Program-made: the position numbers and the translations under genes
In this document: positions 18,257 through 27,764 of the stretch, piece by piece
How the letters are laid out: every line of letters begins with the position of its first letter
How positions within the stretch are numbered: position 1 is the first letter of the stretch
Notes under the pieces: model-generated
Databases searched by the model: none
Told to the model about the DNA's origin: nothing
What the model saw: only the letters and a program-made list of their open reading frames with translations
Assembly (NCBI RefSeq): GCF_041321145.1
Contig: NZ_JBGGWA010000007.1
Coordinates: 310,001-374,000 of the forward strand
Length of the DNA stretch: 64,000 nucleotides
Source of the DNA: Paraburkholderia sp041321145
GTDB taxonomy: Bacteria > Pseudomonadota > Gammaproteobacteria > Burkholderiales > Burkholderiaceae
Direction: 5' to 3'

Positions 18257-18779
18257 GTTACGATCTAAAACAGCATGCGTCGCAGCTTACTGACCGCCAT
18301 CTTCACCGGCTTCGGAGAACGGTAACGAAACTGTCGGCGAAAACGTCGGGCAATGCCGCAAGTTGCCTCGATGGATAGTCAATTACTTTCTCGCCATTGC
18401 TGTCAGACAGTTGCCAAGGCGCTGTACCGGATCTCTGGCAACCCCGCATCGCTGGCCTGCTACTGCAGCTCGCCTAGTCGTGCTCAGATAAGTCACACGC
18501 CTCTCTCAATTCGACATCCAGGCTCACGAGAGACTTGATCCATCAATGATCGACTGCGTCATGGTCCACGATCGCACTGCCGAGTTCTGACCGGAGTTAA
18601 GGATGATCATCGTCGTTCCGTGGCCGGACGGCGGCCCTATTAGAGCCTATTGATTAGGCAGGTTTGTGAAGACGTGTTGTGACGTCGCAGTTTCCGATTT
18701 TTCCTATTTTGATTTCTGATCTCCCGCTGCAGTGTCGCGACAACTACGTTTTTCTAACGACACACATAAAAGGAGATTC
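18257..18779. other. Gap between betA and the RHS gene
   Basis: 523 bases without a supportable gene. Short open frames are present but lack ribosome sites and recognisable products. Base composition becomes more AT-rich toward 18690-18779. This is the left edge of the accessory insert; no direct repeats or transposase remnants marking a boundary were recognised. Confidence 0.5.
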
Positions 18780-21248
18780 ATGAAACCAAAAGACTCGTTT
18801 CATTGGCAGGCTGGCTACGTGGGGCGCCTACTCGTGGCGTTCATTTTGCTGCCAGTTGCATTCAGTGCAAATGCAGACGACTGCTTCACGCTTTACTCAA
18901 AGTCTGGCGCGACCCCGGGGACAAAAAGCTGCCGACTTGATGTGACCAGCAACACGCCTGGCGGCATGGGCAACTACGCGTGCATAAACGATCTTGCGCT
19001 GATTGACCAGTGGTGTTCAATCCCCGCTACCGACGAACCGGAAAAGAGTTGTCCTGTCGCGGACCCCATCTACCCTGGCAGTGGCGCGGTAACGTCGACG
19101 GAGACCGACTTCGTTAGCGGCGACGATATCCCGTTGCAGTTCACGCGTACTTACCGATCCAAACCACTCGCAAAAAATGTCAATGCGTTGGGACCGGCTT
19201 GGTTCCATAGCTGGCAGCGCAACCTGGGGCTGGCCAATGCGAATAGCGGCAGTTCGTCAAAGGTTCTCGCGTATCGCGAGAACGGTGAACCAGTCACCTT
19301 CAACTGGTCAGCCGGCACGTGGCGAACAGCTGGATTTACAGGCCTTGCGCTCGCGCAAAACGGATCGGGCTGGACGCTCACTGACCTTCGCACAGAAACC
19401 GTCGAATCATATTCCGCGCAAGGTATGCTGCTCTCGGAAAGCACGAAGACCGGATTTTCCCGGACACTGACCTACGACGCTTCGGGTCTGCTGACGACGA
19501 TCACCCAGCATGCGGCAGGCACAAACGCGAACAAGGACCTCACGCTTCGTCTCGATTACGACGACAAGCGCCGGCTGTCACGCCTGAATGATCCGCTCAG
19601 CGGCATGACGCAGTACGGGTACGACGCAAACGGCAATCTTGTGTCGGTAACCTGGCCGGATGGCTATGTGCACCGGTATGTCTACGACGACACCCGTTTC
19701 AAGAATGCGCTGACCGGTGAAATCGACGAGTCGGGTAACCGCATTGCAACCTGGACCTACGACGCGCAGGGCCGCGCGGTGGCCGTCAGCCATCCGGACG
19801 CGGGGCACAACGTGCAGTTCGCCTATCAGACCGGCTCGACAGTGATCACCGATAGCAGACGTGCCACCACGCTGAATCTCTCGTCAATCGGCGGCATGCT
19901 GCGGTCGACGGGAAGCACGTCACCGGCGGGCAACACCAGCACGGCATGGGACGCTTCGGGCAACCTGCTGAAGGACGCGGATGCAAGTGGCGCCACCTCC
20001 GAATACAGCTACGACGACACGGGAAGACCGGTTCGCGCGACAGTAAAAAGTGCGTCCGGTACGTCGGTCTCCACGATCCGCTACGCCGACGCAACGAGTC
20101 TGCGGCCGTCGATGATCGCGTCGCCGAGGCTAATTCAGTCATTCGTCTACGATGCAAGCGGCAACACCACGGGAATCGCTGAAACACCGACCAGCGACGC
20201 GACCGGCGCCAGTGGCTTTGATGCGCCAAGGGCCGTCGGCGTAACGATGTCCTACGGGATGACGTATGACGCCACGAACCGGCTCACGTTCGCGCAGCAG
20301 ATGGCCGATGGGAAGGTCGCAGGGCAGTGGGTGGTCACGCGGGATGCGACGGGGAACGTCTTCTCGATTTATCCGGTAGAAGAAAACGTTGCAAGCGAGG
20401 CCATTTCGCGCGATGCCGCGCATCGTGTCCTGTACGGTTACAATCCGACCGGCGATTTCTATCTGCGCTACGACCGACGCGGGCGCATTGACCTCTTCAA
20501 GTTCAATGAGTACGCGAGTCCGGTGAATGGTGGTGTCCGACGCGTGTTCAAGGTCAGGTTCGACTATTCGCCGGACGGTCAGGTCGTGTACCGTATTGGT
20601 ACGGTTGCAAGGAACGGCAGCGTTCTCGACCTGAATGACGGCACGGATATTCCGATCAGTAGCGACGAGATCGATCAGTGGATTGATAACTATAACTACG
20701 GCGATTCACCGGTAGGACCGCCCGCTAACCTGCAAGGGGGGCGTCAGCTTCTACTGGCTGGCTCTGCCGTAGGCGCGAGGACCGTTTGTAGGAGCTGTCA
20801 TTTCTCAGTGGGGCTGATCGACGGCGCGGCGCGTGGAATCGCTTTTGTCTGGCGACTCGCGCAAAACCCGGCGGTCAGGTATGGGATCGGTCAGGGGGCA
20901 AGAAAGACTGCGGAAAACTGGGAGCGCATCAAGGAGATGTGCAAACCAGTTGCGGAGACGGAGGTTGATGGGATCCCGCCGGGGCGCATCACATCGGAAT
21001 ACACTGACATCACAACGGGCGGTAGCATTCGCAACATCCGAACCGACGTCGGCAAGGCAGAGTTTGAAGCGAACCTCTTAGAAAGTGGCTATGTACAGTC
21101 TCTTAGTAAAGATGGCAAAGCAGACATCTTTGCAAAGGATGGTGCAAGGTACACCGTCAGGGACGACTCGAACGCTGGATATCCCACTGCCGAATATGTG
21201 CCGCCCGGCGCGTCACGTGGCACCATCAAGATACGGCTTCCAAAATGA
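18780..21248 (+). CDS. Secreted RHS-repeat protein with a distinct C-terminal domain (putative polymorphic toxin)
   Basis: 822 residues. Signal peptide at about 1-32 (hydrophobic core LLVAFILLPVAFSANA). A DUF6531-like segment, CPVADPIYPGSGAVTSTETD, starts the RHS part, followed by many YD repeats such as YGYDANGNLVSVTWPDG and WTYDAQGRAVAVSHPDAG (about 180-570). The usual RHS core ending (RYYDP...GRF...DPIG) is not seen. The last 88 residues (about 735-822) form a charged tail ending KIRLPK that is unlike the repeats. The ATG at 18780 follows AGGAG; a GTG 48 bp upstream would put the signal peptide inside the chain. The next gene overlaps by 4 bp. Toxin activity is inferred from architecture and that coupling. 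Confidence 0.8.
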   Translation: MKPKDSFHWQAGYVGRLLVAFILLPVAFSANADDCFTLYSKSGATPGTKSCRLDVTSNTPGGMGNYACINDLALIDQWCSIPATDEPEKSCPVADPIYPGSGAVTSTETDFVSGDDIPLQFTRTYRSKPLAKNVNALGPAWFHSWQRNLGLANANSGSSSKVLAYRENGEPVTFNWSAGTWRTAGFTGLALAQNGSGWTLTDLRTETVESYSAQGMLLSESTKTGFSRTLTYDASGLLTTITQHAAGTNANKDLTLRLDYDDKRRLSRLNDPLSGMTQYGYDANGNLVSVTWPDGYVHRYVYDDTRFKNALTGEIDESGNRIATWTYDAQGRAVAVSHPDAGHNVQFAYQTGSTVITDSRRATTLNLSSIGGMLRSTGSTSPAGNTSTAWDASGNLLKDADASGATSEYSYDDTGRPVRATVKSASGTSVSTIRYADATSLRPSMIASPRLIQSFVYDASGNTTGIAETPTSDATGASGFDAPRAVGVTMSYGMTYDATNRLTFAQQMADGKVAGQWVVTRDATGNVFSIYPVEENVASEAISRDAAHRVLYGYNPTGDFYLRYDRRGRIDLFKFNEYASPVNGGVRRVFKVRFDYSPDGQVVYRIGTVARNGSVLDLNDGTDIPISSDEIDQWIDNYNYGDSPVGPPANLQGGRQLLLAGSAVGARTVCRSCHFSVGLIDGAARGIAFVWRLAQNPAVRYGIGQGARKTAENWERIKEMCKPVAETEVDGIPPGRITSEYTDITTGGSIRNIRTDVGKAEFEANLLESGYVQSLSKDGKADIFAKDGARYTVRDDSNAGYPTAEYVPPGASRGTIKIRLPK

Positions 21249-21760
21249 GCAAACCAGACTTCATCACCGATTTGGCTATCTTTCTTCCGCTATGGGAGCG
21301 TGCGCACGCGGGCCGGGAAAAGCTGGCTGGAGCTTCGTCCGCCGAATTGCTTTATTTTGATTCTGTTGATATTTCGACGCAGAGATTCTTTGAACTTATA
21401 CGAGCGTTGCTCGCCTTCAAAGATGCGAGCGATTTTGCCACGTTAGTGCTGAAGCCAGACCCGTTTAGCTATTTTCATTTCCACTTTCATAAGTACCCTG
21501 GCTTCGTACATCGTGCCGAACACTCCGACGACGACTTCTTCGAATCTTGGCAAAAAGACCCGGGCGACAGCCCTGCGGACTGTCTGTGGGCCAATTCTGA
21601 GCGATATGCGGTCCTGCCAATTCCCGGAGAATGGTTCGTTTATGCGGACAGAAAATGGGAAATGGGCGTGCTATCGGGGCCGCCTGATATCGTTGCGTTT
21701 GCCCGTAGCTTCTATCCGTTTTTTTTCGATCCTGGCGAGGAGTTCATAATTGTTAAGTAG
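21245..21760 (+). CDS. Putative immunity protein of the RHS toxin
   Basis: 171 residues, acidic and rich in aromatic residues (FSYFHFHFHKYPGF, DDDFFESWQ), with no signal peptide and no membrane segment. I do not recognise a named family. The ATGA overlap with the RHS stop codon (21245-21248) shows translational coupling to the upstream gene. Small unique acidic cytoplasmic proteins in this position are the usual partners of RHS or CDI C-terminal toxins. Codon use is less GC-rich than in the betaine genes, suggesting acquisition with the toxin. Alternative: an unrelated orphan protein. Confidence 0.65.
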   Translation: MSKPDFITDLAIFLPLWERAHAGREKLAGASSAELLYFDSVDISTQRFFELIRALLAFKDASDFATLVLKPDPFSYFHFHFHKYPGFVHRAEHSDDDFFESWQKDPGDSPADCLWANSERYAVLPIPGEWFVYADRKWEMGVLSGPPDIVAFARSFYPFFFDPGEEFIIVK

Positions 21761-21789
21761 CCGAAGCTAGATCAGGGCTTTCGTCCAAC

Positions 21790-21823
21790 GCGGAAACGAC
21801 GTAACGGATTGTGTCGTTTCCGC
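21790..21823. terminator. Perfect inverted repeat after the immunity gene (possible terminator)
   Basis: GCGGAAACGAC (21790-21800) and GTCGTTTCCGC (21813-21823) form an 11-bp perfect stem with a 12-base loop, 30 bases after the immunity stop. No U-tract follows, so terminator function is uncertain. It separates the toxin cassette from leftward pseudogene sequence. Confidence 0.45.
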
Positions 21824-21889
21824 ATACCATGTAGGCCGACACAGCCGCCGGGTATCATCACCTTCGCGCGCAGTCCGGCCATCGCCAGT

Positions 21890-22156
21890 CTACCTTGCTG
21901 GCATCGGCAGCACGACGCCTACCACGTAAGGACGGATCAGCGAGCCCAAGCGGCCGATCACCGACGTAAAACCTGAGCCGGTTGCCCGCGCGCCGGTGCC
22001 ATACAACTCGGGCGTGTACGTATAGAGCACCGCCTACATCGCAAACAGAAAGAACTGCATCGCAAGGCCCGCGCAGATCAGCAGCGTCGGCGTTTGCGCG
22101 TGCAGCGCGGTTTGCCCGTAGATATAGGCCATCACCGCAAAGATGAATCCGAGCCT
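21890..22156 (-). pseudogene. Broken C-terminal remnant of an MFS transporter
   Basis: Leftward translation gives a membrane-protein tail including YIYGQTALHAQTPTLLICAG and YTYTPELYGTGARATGSGF, then IGRLGSLIRPYVVGVVLP. This is the last part of a sugar/aromatic-acid-type MFS permease. An in-frame TAG at 22034-22036 interrupts it after AMQFFLFAM, where family members commonly have Trp (TGG to TAG). The frame ends at 21890-21892, short of the normal last membrane segment, and nothing upstream of about 22156 matches an MFS. It is a relic, not a functional gene. Confidence 0.75.
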
Positions 22157-22419
22157 TACGGTCGCAGCCGCGCACGCGCAGCGTCAACAATGCGCGCGAG
22201 CGTCTCCGCACTCAGCCGTGCGGCGATTTTCTCAACGTAGTCATGATGTCGCGGCAGTAGCGGTGCACCTAGCTGCTGCGCGAGGAGATAGCGGATCAGC
22301 GCGATGCGCCGGTGCCGCAACACGATGCTTTGATCAAGCAGCGCGAGCGCGGCATAGGCATCGCGTTGCTGGCACACGCGCTCGGTGAGACGCGCGGTGG
22401 CTATGCGTGTGGACGTCAT
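22156..22419 (-). CDS. Short hypothetical protein or gene fragment
   Basis: 87 residues if started at the ATG at 22419 (a GTG lies 15 bp upstream). Leu/Ala/Arg-rich and probably helical: LRHRRIALIRYLLAQQLG and LSAETLARIVDAARARL. No ribosome site is evident and I do not recognise the family. Its 3' end abuts the MFS relic, so it may be the 3' fragment of another disrupted gene. Low confidence that it is expressed. Confidence 0.25.
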   Translation of the reverse strand: MTSTRIATARLTERVCQQRDAYAALALLDQSIVLRHRRIALIRYLLAQQLGAPLLPRHHDYVEKIAARLSAETLARIVDAARARLRP

Positions 22420-22476
22420 CTCAATCAAAGGCACGAAGCGCCGCGCGCGGTGCGTGAAAACACCGCTCGCCGCGCC

Positions 22477-23133
22477 TCACGACATCAGCGGCTCGGCCGC
22501 GTCGAGCATGATCTTGACGAAATAATCCGCGAAGCTGCGGCGCACCACGATATCGAAACTATCCGCGCCGGTGGGCAGCAATGTCATCGACGCCTTGAAA
22601 TAGTGGCTCTGCGCGCATTGCCCAGCGCCGAATAGCTTCGGATGCAAGTCCAGCGGGCAACCTCGCGCCAGCACTTCACGCGTACGCGTGCCCGTGATTT
22701 CGAGCACCGTATAACCGCTGCCGATATCCACCGCCGAAGCAAACACGCCGGCAAACGCTGCACCGAGCTTCGCCTGCAGCGGCGCGGTACGTGTCGCGTC
22801 GTGCGCGGTGGCAGAGCGTACCAGCCATTCATCGGGACCGAGCCACAGCATGTCGTAACCATTGCCGCGGGCAATCGTATTCGCTTTCTCCGGCGGCCGG
22901 CAGCCAATCACGCTCTCCACTGCCCGTACGAACGCTGCGTCACGCGTATCGCCACGCACGTTCACGAGTTCCAGAAACGGCCGCTCGCTCAACCGGAAAG
23001 CCGCCGACGCCGTCGCCTGATGTTTCTTCAGCAGTGCGTCCGCACCCACCAGCGGCGACTCCTGCCACGCGCCCGCTTTCCCGCCGACAGCGCGATCCAC
23101 GACCGGCGGCGTCCCTCTGGTTTCATTCCACAT
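22477..23133 (-). CDS. soxG: Sarcosine oxidase gamma subunit
   Basis: 218 residues. Small subunit of heterotetrameric sarcosine oxidase, with homology to the GcvT-like fold: RGNGYDMLWLGPDEWLV, SAVDIGSGYTVLEITG and ARGCPLDLHPKLFGAGQCAQ. The ATG at 23133 follows AAGGAG and overlaps the soxA stop by 11 bp. Last gene of soxBDAG. No purU follows, unlike in Pseudomonas; instead the accessory insert with relics begins. Confidence 0.93.
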   Translation of the reverse strand: MWNETRGTPPVVDRAVGGKAGAWQESPLVGADALLKKHQATASAAFRLSERPFLELVNVRGDTRDAAFVRAVESVIGCRPPEKANTIARGNGYDMLWLGPDEWLVRSATAHDATRTAPLQAKLGAAFAGVFASAVDIGSGYTVLEITGTRTREVLARGCPLDLHPKLFGAGQCAQSHYFKASMTLLPTGADSFDIVVRRSFADYFVKIMLDAAEPLMS

Positions 23134-26125
23134 GTTGACGTGCTCCTTCGCTGTCGTAGAACACCGAACTGGTGACCTTGGCCGCAATCTGCTTGCCGCT
23201 GGCGAGCGGAATCGTGACCGTTTCGCCGATCTTGTCGAGACCGCCCTTCACGACCGCCATCGCAATCGAGCGCTTCAGGATCGGGCTGTAGTAGCTCGAC
23301 GTGACGTGGCCGAGCATCGGCGCGGTATCGCCCTGAAAGGGACCGGCGACAATCTGCGAGCCCTCGGGAATCACGAACGACGGATCGTCCGAGAGCAACC
23401 CGACCAGTTGCTTGCGCCCTGCCTGCGCCGTGTCGGTGCGGGTCAGGGAACGCTTGCCGAGAAAATCCTTCGACTTCGCGACCAGCCCGCCCATGCCGAG
23501 GTCGTACGGCGTCATCGAGCCGTCCGTATCCTGGCCGACGATGATGTAACCCTTCTCCGCCCGCAGCACGTGCATCGTTTCCGTGCCGTATGGCGTGATA
23601 TCGAATTCCGCGCCTGCCGCGATCAGTGCTTCCCACACCGCGCGTCCAACATTCGCGGGCACGTTCACCTCATACGCAAGTTCGCCGGAGAAGCTGATGC
23701 GCATCACGCGCGAGGCCGCGCCGGCCACGGTGCCTTCGCGATAGCTCATGAACGGGAACGCCGCATTCGCGAAGTCGATGTCGTGGCACACCTTCTGCAA
23801 GACCTTGCGACTGTTCGGACCAACCACGGCGAAGGTTGCCCAATGATCCGTCACTGACGCGAGCCGCACGCGCATGTCCGGCCACTCGGTTTGCAGCCAG
23901 CGTTCGAGCCACGTCAGCACGCGTGCCGCGCCGCCGGTGGTGGTGGTCATCATGTAGTGCTGGTCGGCGAGGCGCACGGTCACGCCGTCGTCGAAGATCA
24001 TGCCGTTTTCGTCGAGCATCAGGCCGTAGCGGCACTTGCCGATTTCCAGCTTGCTCCACGGATTCGTATAGACCCAGTTCAGCAGTTTCGCCGCATCGGG
24101 GCCCTGAATGTCGATCTTGCCGAGCGTCGAGGCGTCGAGAATGCCGACGCTCGTACGCACCGCCAACGACTCACGCGCGACCGCTGCATGCATGTCTTCG
24201 CCGGTCTTCGGGTAGTACCACGGACGCTTCCAGTTGCCGACGTCCTCGAACGCCGCGCCGTTCTCCACGTGCCATTCGTGCACCGCCGTCTTGCGTACCG
24301 GATCGAGAAACTCGCCGAGTTCGCGGCCGGCAAACGTGCCGAACGTAACCGGCGTGTAGTTCGGACGGAACGTCGTCGTACCGGTCTCCGGAATCGTCTT
24401 GCCGAGCGCCTGCGCGAGAATTGCCATACCGTTGATGTTGCCGAGCTTGCCCTGATCGGTGCCGAAGCCCATCGCCGTATAACGCTTCACGTGCTCGACC
24501 GATTCGAAACCCTCACGCGCCGCCAGAAAAATGTCGGCCGCCGAGACGTCGTTCTGGAAGTCGATGAACTGCTTCGGCCCACGCGTCGCGAGTTCGCGGC
24601 CGCCGACGAGCCACAGCGGTTGCATCTTCGCCTCCGTAATCTCCGCCACCTGCACCGGATTCGGCCGCGCAACACTATGGCCGACCGCGCGGGCCGCTTC
24701 GACTCCGGCATCGACCGCGAGGCGAATACCTCGTCCCAACGTGAAATCGCCGGCGCACGCGCCGATGCTCGTCTCCGCCTGCATCGCCTTGCCCGGCACG
24801 AAGCAGGCCTTGTCGTCATGCCAGTGCGCCTTGCCGCCCGACTGGGCGAACAGGTGCAGCACCGGGCTCCAGCCGCCGGACATCGCCAGCAGATCGCACG
24901 GCAGTTCACCCTGGCTTGCACCGATCTGTCCGTTCGAATACGACGCCACGTCCACCGACGCAACATGCAGCTTGCCGTGCGCGGCCGTAATGGCCACGCC
25001 GTTCATGACCTTGACGCCGTAGCGCCGTGCGAGTGCGGGCAACGTCCCCTTCGACTCACCAGCACGCGGATCGACCACGGTCACCTGAGCGCCCGCTGCC
25101 TTCAGGTCGAGCGCGCACTGATAACCGTCATCGTTATTCGTGAACACCACGGCGTTGCGGCCCGGCAGCACAGCATAGCGATGCAGATACGTCGAGACGG
25201 CCGAAGCCATCATCACGCCGGGGAGGTCGTTGTTGCCGAACACGATCGGCCGCTCATGCGCACCGGTGGCGAGAATCACGCGCTTCGCGCGAATCTTCCA
25301 CATTAGTTCGCGCGTACCCTTCCTCTGCGACACAGGCAGATGCTCTGTGAGCCGCTGCGTGACGGTAATGAGGTTATGGTCCTGATAACCGAATGCGGTG
25401 CTGCGGCACAGGATCTTCACATCGGGCATCTGCCGCAACTCGTCTTCGATCTTGTGGACCCATTGCAGCGCGGGTTTGCCGTCGATCTCCGCCCGGCACG
25501 ACAGCAGCGAGCCGCCGAGTTCCGGCTGATCGTCGATTAGCGTCACGCGCGCGCCCGACAATGCCGCCGCATGCGCGGCAGCCAACCCCGTGGGGCCGCC
25601 GCCGACCACCAGCACGTCACAATGCGCGAAGCACTTGTCGTAGCGGTCCGCGTCGGTTTGCTCGGGCGCCTTGCCGAGACCGGCTGCATCGCGGATCACT
25701 TCTTCATACTTCGGCCAGAACTTGCGCGGCCACATGAAGGTCTTGTAGTAGAAGCCCGCCGGAATGAAGCGCGCGAACTTCTGGTTGATCGCCATGCGGT
25801 CTCTTTCGATGCTCGGCTTCGCGTTCACACTGGTTGCGACGAGCCCCTGATACAACTCGACCTCCGTTGCTCGCGCATTCGGCACCGTGTAAGCGCCGGT
25901 TTCGAGCTGCACGATCGCATTCGGCTCTTCCACACCCGCCGTCACGATGCCGCGCGGCCGGTGATACTTCCAGCTGCGCGCCACAAAGTGCACGCCATTC
26001 GCAAGCAGCGCGGACGCAAGCGTGTCGCCCTGATGGCCCTGATACTTGCGGCCGTTGAACGTGAAGCTCAGTACGATCGCGCGGTTGATGCGCCCGCCGC
26101 TGGGGAGTCGGTCTTTCTGGCTCAT
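23123..26125 (-). CDS. soxA: Sarcosine oxidase alpha subunit
   Basis: 1000 residues, standard size. The N-terminal ferredoxin-like segment (SFTFNGRKYQGHQGDTLASA) is followed by a dinucleotide fold, CDVLVVGGGPTGLAAAHAAA, near residue 170. The C-terminal 400 residues are a GcvT/aminomethyltransferase domain that binds tetrahydrofolate (GILDASTLGKIDIQGPDA, GQDTDGSMTPYDLGMGG). With B, D and G it oxidises sarcosine to glycine and transfers the methyl carbon to folate. Overlaps soxD by ATGA and soxG by 11 bp. Confidence 0.96.
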   Translation of the reverse strand: MSQKDRLPSGGRINRAIVLSFTFNGRKYQGHQGDTLASALLANGVHFVARSWKYHRPRGIVTAGVEEPNAIVQLETGAYTVPNARATEVELYQGLVATSVNAKPSIERDRMAINQKFARFIPAGFYYKTFMWPRKFWPKYEEVIRDAAGLGKAPEQTDADRYDKCFAHCDVLVVGGGPTGLAAAHAAALSGARVTLIDDQPELGGSLLSCRAEIDGKPALQWVHKIEDELRQMPDVKILCRSTAFGYQDHNLITVTQRLTEHLPVSQRKGTRELMWKIRAKRVILATGAHERPIVFGNNDLPGVMMASAVSTYLHRYAVLPGRNAVVFTNNDDGYQCALDLKAAGAQVTVVDPRAGESKGTLPALARRYGVKVMNGVAITAAHGKLHVASVDVASYSNGQIGASQGELPCDLLAMSGGWSPVLHLFAQSGGKAHWHDDKACFVPGKAMQAETSIGACAGDFTLGRGIRLAVDAGVEAARAVGHSVARPNPVQVAEITEAKMQPLWLVGGRELATRGPKQFIDFQNDVSAADIFLAAREGFESVEHVKRYTAMGFGTDQGKLGNINGMAILAQALGKTIPETGTTTFRPNYTPVTFGTFAGRELGEFLDPVRKTAVHEWHVENGAAFEDVGNWKRPWYYPKTGEDMHAAVARESLAVRTSVGILDASTLGKIDIQGPDAAKLLNWVYTNPWSKLEIGKCRYGLMLDENGMIFDDGVTVRLADQHYMMTTTTGGAARVLTWLERWLQTEWPDMRVRLASVTDHWATFAVVGPNSRKVLQKVCHDIDFANAAFPFMSYREGTVAGAASRVMRISFSGELAYEVNVPANVGRAVWEALIAAGAEFDITPYGTETMHVLRAEKGYIIVGQDTDGSMTPYDLGMGGLVAKSKDFLGKRSLTRTDTAQAGRKQLVGLLSDDPSFVIPEGSQIVAGPFQGDTAPMLGHVTSSYYSPILKRSIAMAVVKGGLDKIGETVTIPLASGKQIAAKVTSSVFYDSEGARQHVE

Positions 26126-26448
26126 GGTGCCTTACCCTCGTGTGCCTTGTCTTGTGCTTTTGCCTCGTTGCTGTCCAGCGCGAGCAGCGGACGCTCGAAC
26201 GTCTCGTAGCCCTGAATCTCGTAGCTCACCGTGTCGCGCTGCGCCTTGAACCAGCGGCGGCATCCTTGCGTGTGCAACCATTGCTCGCGATGCACGCCAC
26301 GCGGATTCTTGCGCATGAACAGGTAGTCGCCCCATTCCTTGTCGGTGAGCTTGTCGGTGTCGAGCGGACGCGCAATGTCCGCCTCGCCGCCGCAGGAAAA
26401 TTCGGTTTCGGCGCGTGGCCCGCACCACGGGCATTCGATCAGCAGCAT
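26122..26448 (-). CDS. soxD: Sarcosine oxidase delta subunit
   Basis: 108 residues. The zinc-binding subunit; cysteines and histidines are visible in IECPWCGPRAETEFSCGGE and near HTQGCRRWF. Typical family landmarks are WGDYLFMRKNPRGVHREQW and RDTVSYEIQGYE. The start at 26448 has GGAGA upstream and lies 17 bp after soxB. The stop overlaps the soxA start (ATGA). Confidence 0.95.
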   Translation of the reverse strand: MLLIECPWCGPRAETEFSCGGEADIARPLDTDKLTDKEWGDYLFMRKNPRGVHREQWLHTQGCRRWFKAQRDTVSYEIQGYETFERPLLALDSNEAKAQDKAHEGKAP

Positions 26449-26465
26449 CTGGTTCTCCGTCAGCG

Positions 26466-27710
26466 TTAATGGGCAACAGCGGCAGCGCCGTGTTCATCGA
26501 TCAGATGACCGGTGTAGAAACGGTCGAGCGAGAACGGCGCGTTCAGCGGATGCGGCTCGTCCCTCGCGATCGTGTGCGCATAGGCCCAGCCGGAACCCGG
26601 CGTCGCCTTAAAGCCGCCAGTGCCCCAGCCGCAATTGAAATAAAGGCCCTTCACGTCGGTCTTGCTGATGATCGGGCACGCATCCGGCGACACGTCGACG
26701 ATGCCGCCCCACTGGCGATTCATCCGCACCCGCGAGAACACCGGAAACATTTCGACGATTGCTTCGAGCGTGCCTTCGATAATGTGGAAACTGCCGCGCT
26801 GCCCGAAGCCGGTGTATTGATCGACGCCCGCGCCGATCACCAGATCGCCCTTGTCGGACTGGCTGATATACGCATGCACGGCGTTCGACATCACCACTGT
26901 ATTGACGACCGGCTTGATCGGCTCGGACACCAATGCCTGCAACGGATGGCTCTCCAAAGGCAGCCGTATGCCGGCCATATCGGCGAGCGTGGACGTATTG
27001 CCCGCCGCAACCACCGCGACTTTCTTCGCCTTGATGAAACCCTTCGTGGTGTCCACGCCGACCACCTGGCTGCCGTCACGGCGAATCCCCGTGACCTGAC
27101 AGTTCTGCACGATATCGACCCCCGCCTGATCCGCGCCGCGCGCAAAACCCCACGCAACCGCGTCATGCCGGGCCACGCCGCCACGCCGTTGAATCGACGC
27201 ACCCAGCACCGGATAACGGCTGTTCAGATTGATGGTCGGCTCGATTTCCTTGATCTGCGCCGGCGTGAGGAATTCGGCGTCGACGCCGTTCAGCCGGTTC
27301 GCATTCACGCGCCGTTCGGTGTCGCGCACGTCCTGCAGCGTGTGCGCGAGGTTCATCACGCCGCGCTGGCTGAACATCACGTTGTAGTTGAGATCTTGCG
27401 ACAGGCCTTCCCACAGCTTCATCGCTTTCTCGTAGAGCGCGGCCGATTCGTCCCACAGATAATTCGAGCGCACGATGGTCGTATTGCGCGCGGTATTGCC
27501 GCCGCCGATCCAGCCCTTCTCCAGCACGGCGATATTGCGCACGCCGTGCTCCTTCGCGAGGTAATAGGCGGTGGCGAGACCATGGCCGCCGCCGCCGACG
27601 ATCACCACGTCGTACTCACGCTTAGGCTCCGGGCTCTTCCACTGACGCTCCCAGTTCTCGTGATACGACATCCCGTTGCGCAACAGGCTGAATATCGAAT
27701 AGCGGCTCAT
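26466..27710 (-). CDS. soxB: Sarcosine oxidase beta subunit
   Basis: 414 residues. DAO-family FAD domain: YDVVIVGGGGHGLATAYYLA near residue 35. It also carries the covalent-FMN subunit signatures of heterotetrameric enzymes (RNTTIVRSNYLWDESAALYE, NCGWGTGGFKATPGSG). This subunit oxidises sarcosine. The start has AGGA upstream. First of soxBDAG, 54 bp downstream of sdaA on the same strand, so probably one sdaA-soxBDAG transcript. Confidence 0.96.
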   Translation of the reverse strand: MSRYSIFSLLRNGMSYHENWERQWKSPEPKREYDVVIVGGGGHGLATAYYLAKEHGVRNIAVLEKGWIGGGNTARNTTIVRSNYLWDESAALYEKAMKLWEGLSQDLNYNVMFSQRGVMNLAHTLQDVRDTERRVNANRLNGVDAEFLTPAQIKEIEPTINLNSRYPVLGASIQRRGGVARHDAVAWGFARGADQAGVDIVQNCQVTGIRRDGSQVVGVDTTKGFIKAKKVAVVAAGNTSTLADMAGIRLPLESHPLQALVSEPIKPVVNTVVMSNAVHAYISQSDKGDLVIGAGVDQYTGFGQRGSFHIIEGTLEAIVEMFPVFSRVRMNRQWGGIVDVSPDACPIISKTDVKGLYFNCGWGTGGFKATPGSGWAYAHTIARDEPHPLNAPFSLDRFYTGHLIDEHGAAAVAH

Positions 27711-27764
27711 CGTTGGTCCTTGTTAATACTTTCGGTACTGTCGGTACGTTGCTTCGTCACCTGC

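Noticed and set aside
18603..18650. Short frame beginning MIIVVPWPDGG before the RHS gene
   Set aside because: Ends after about 17 residues and lacks family resemblance.
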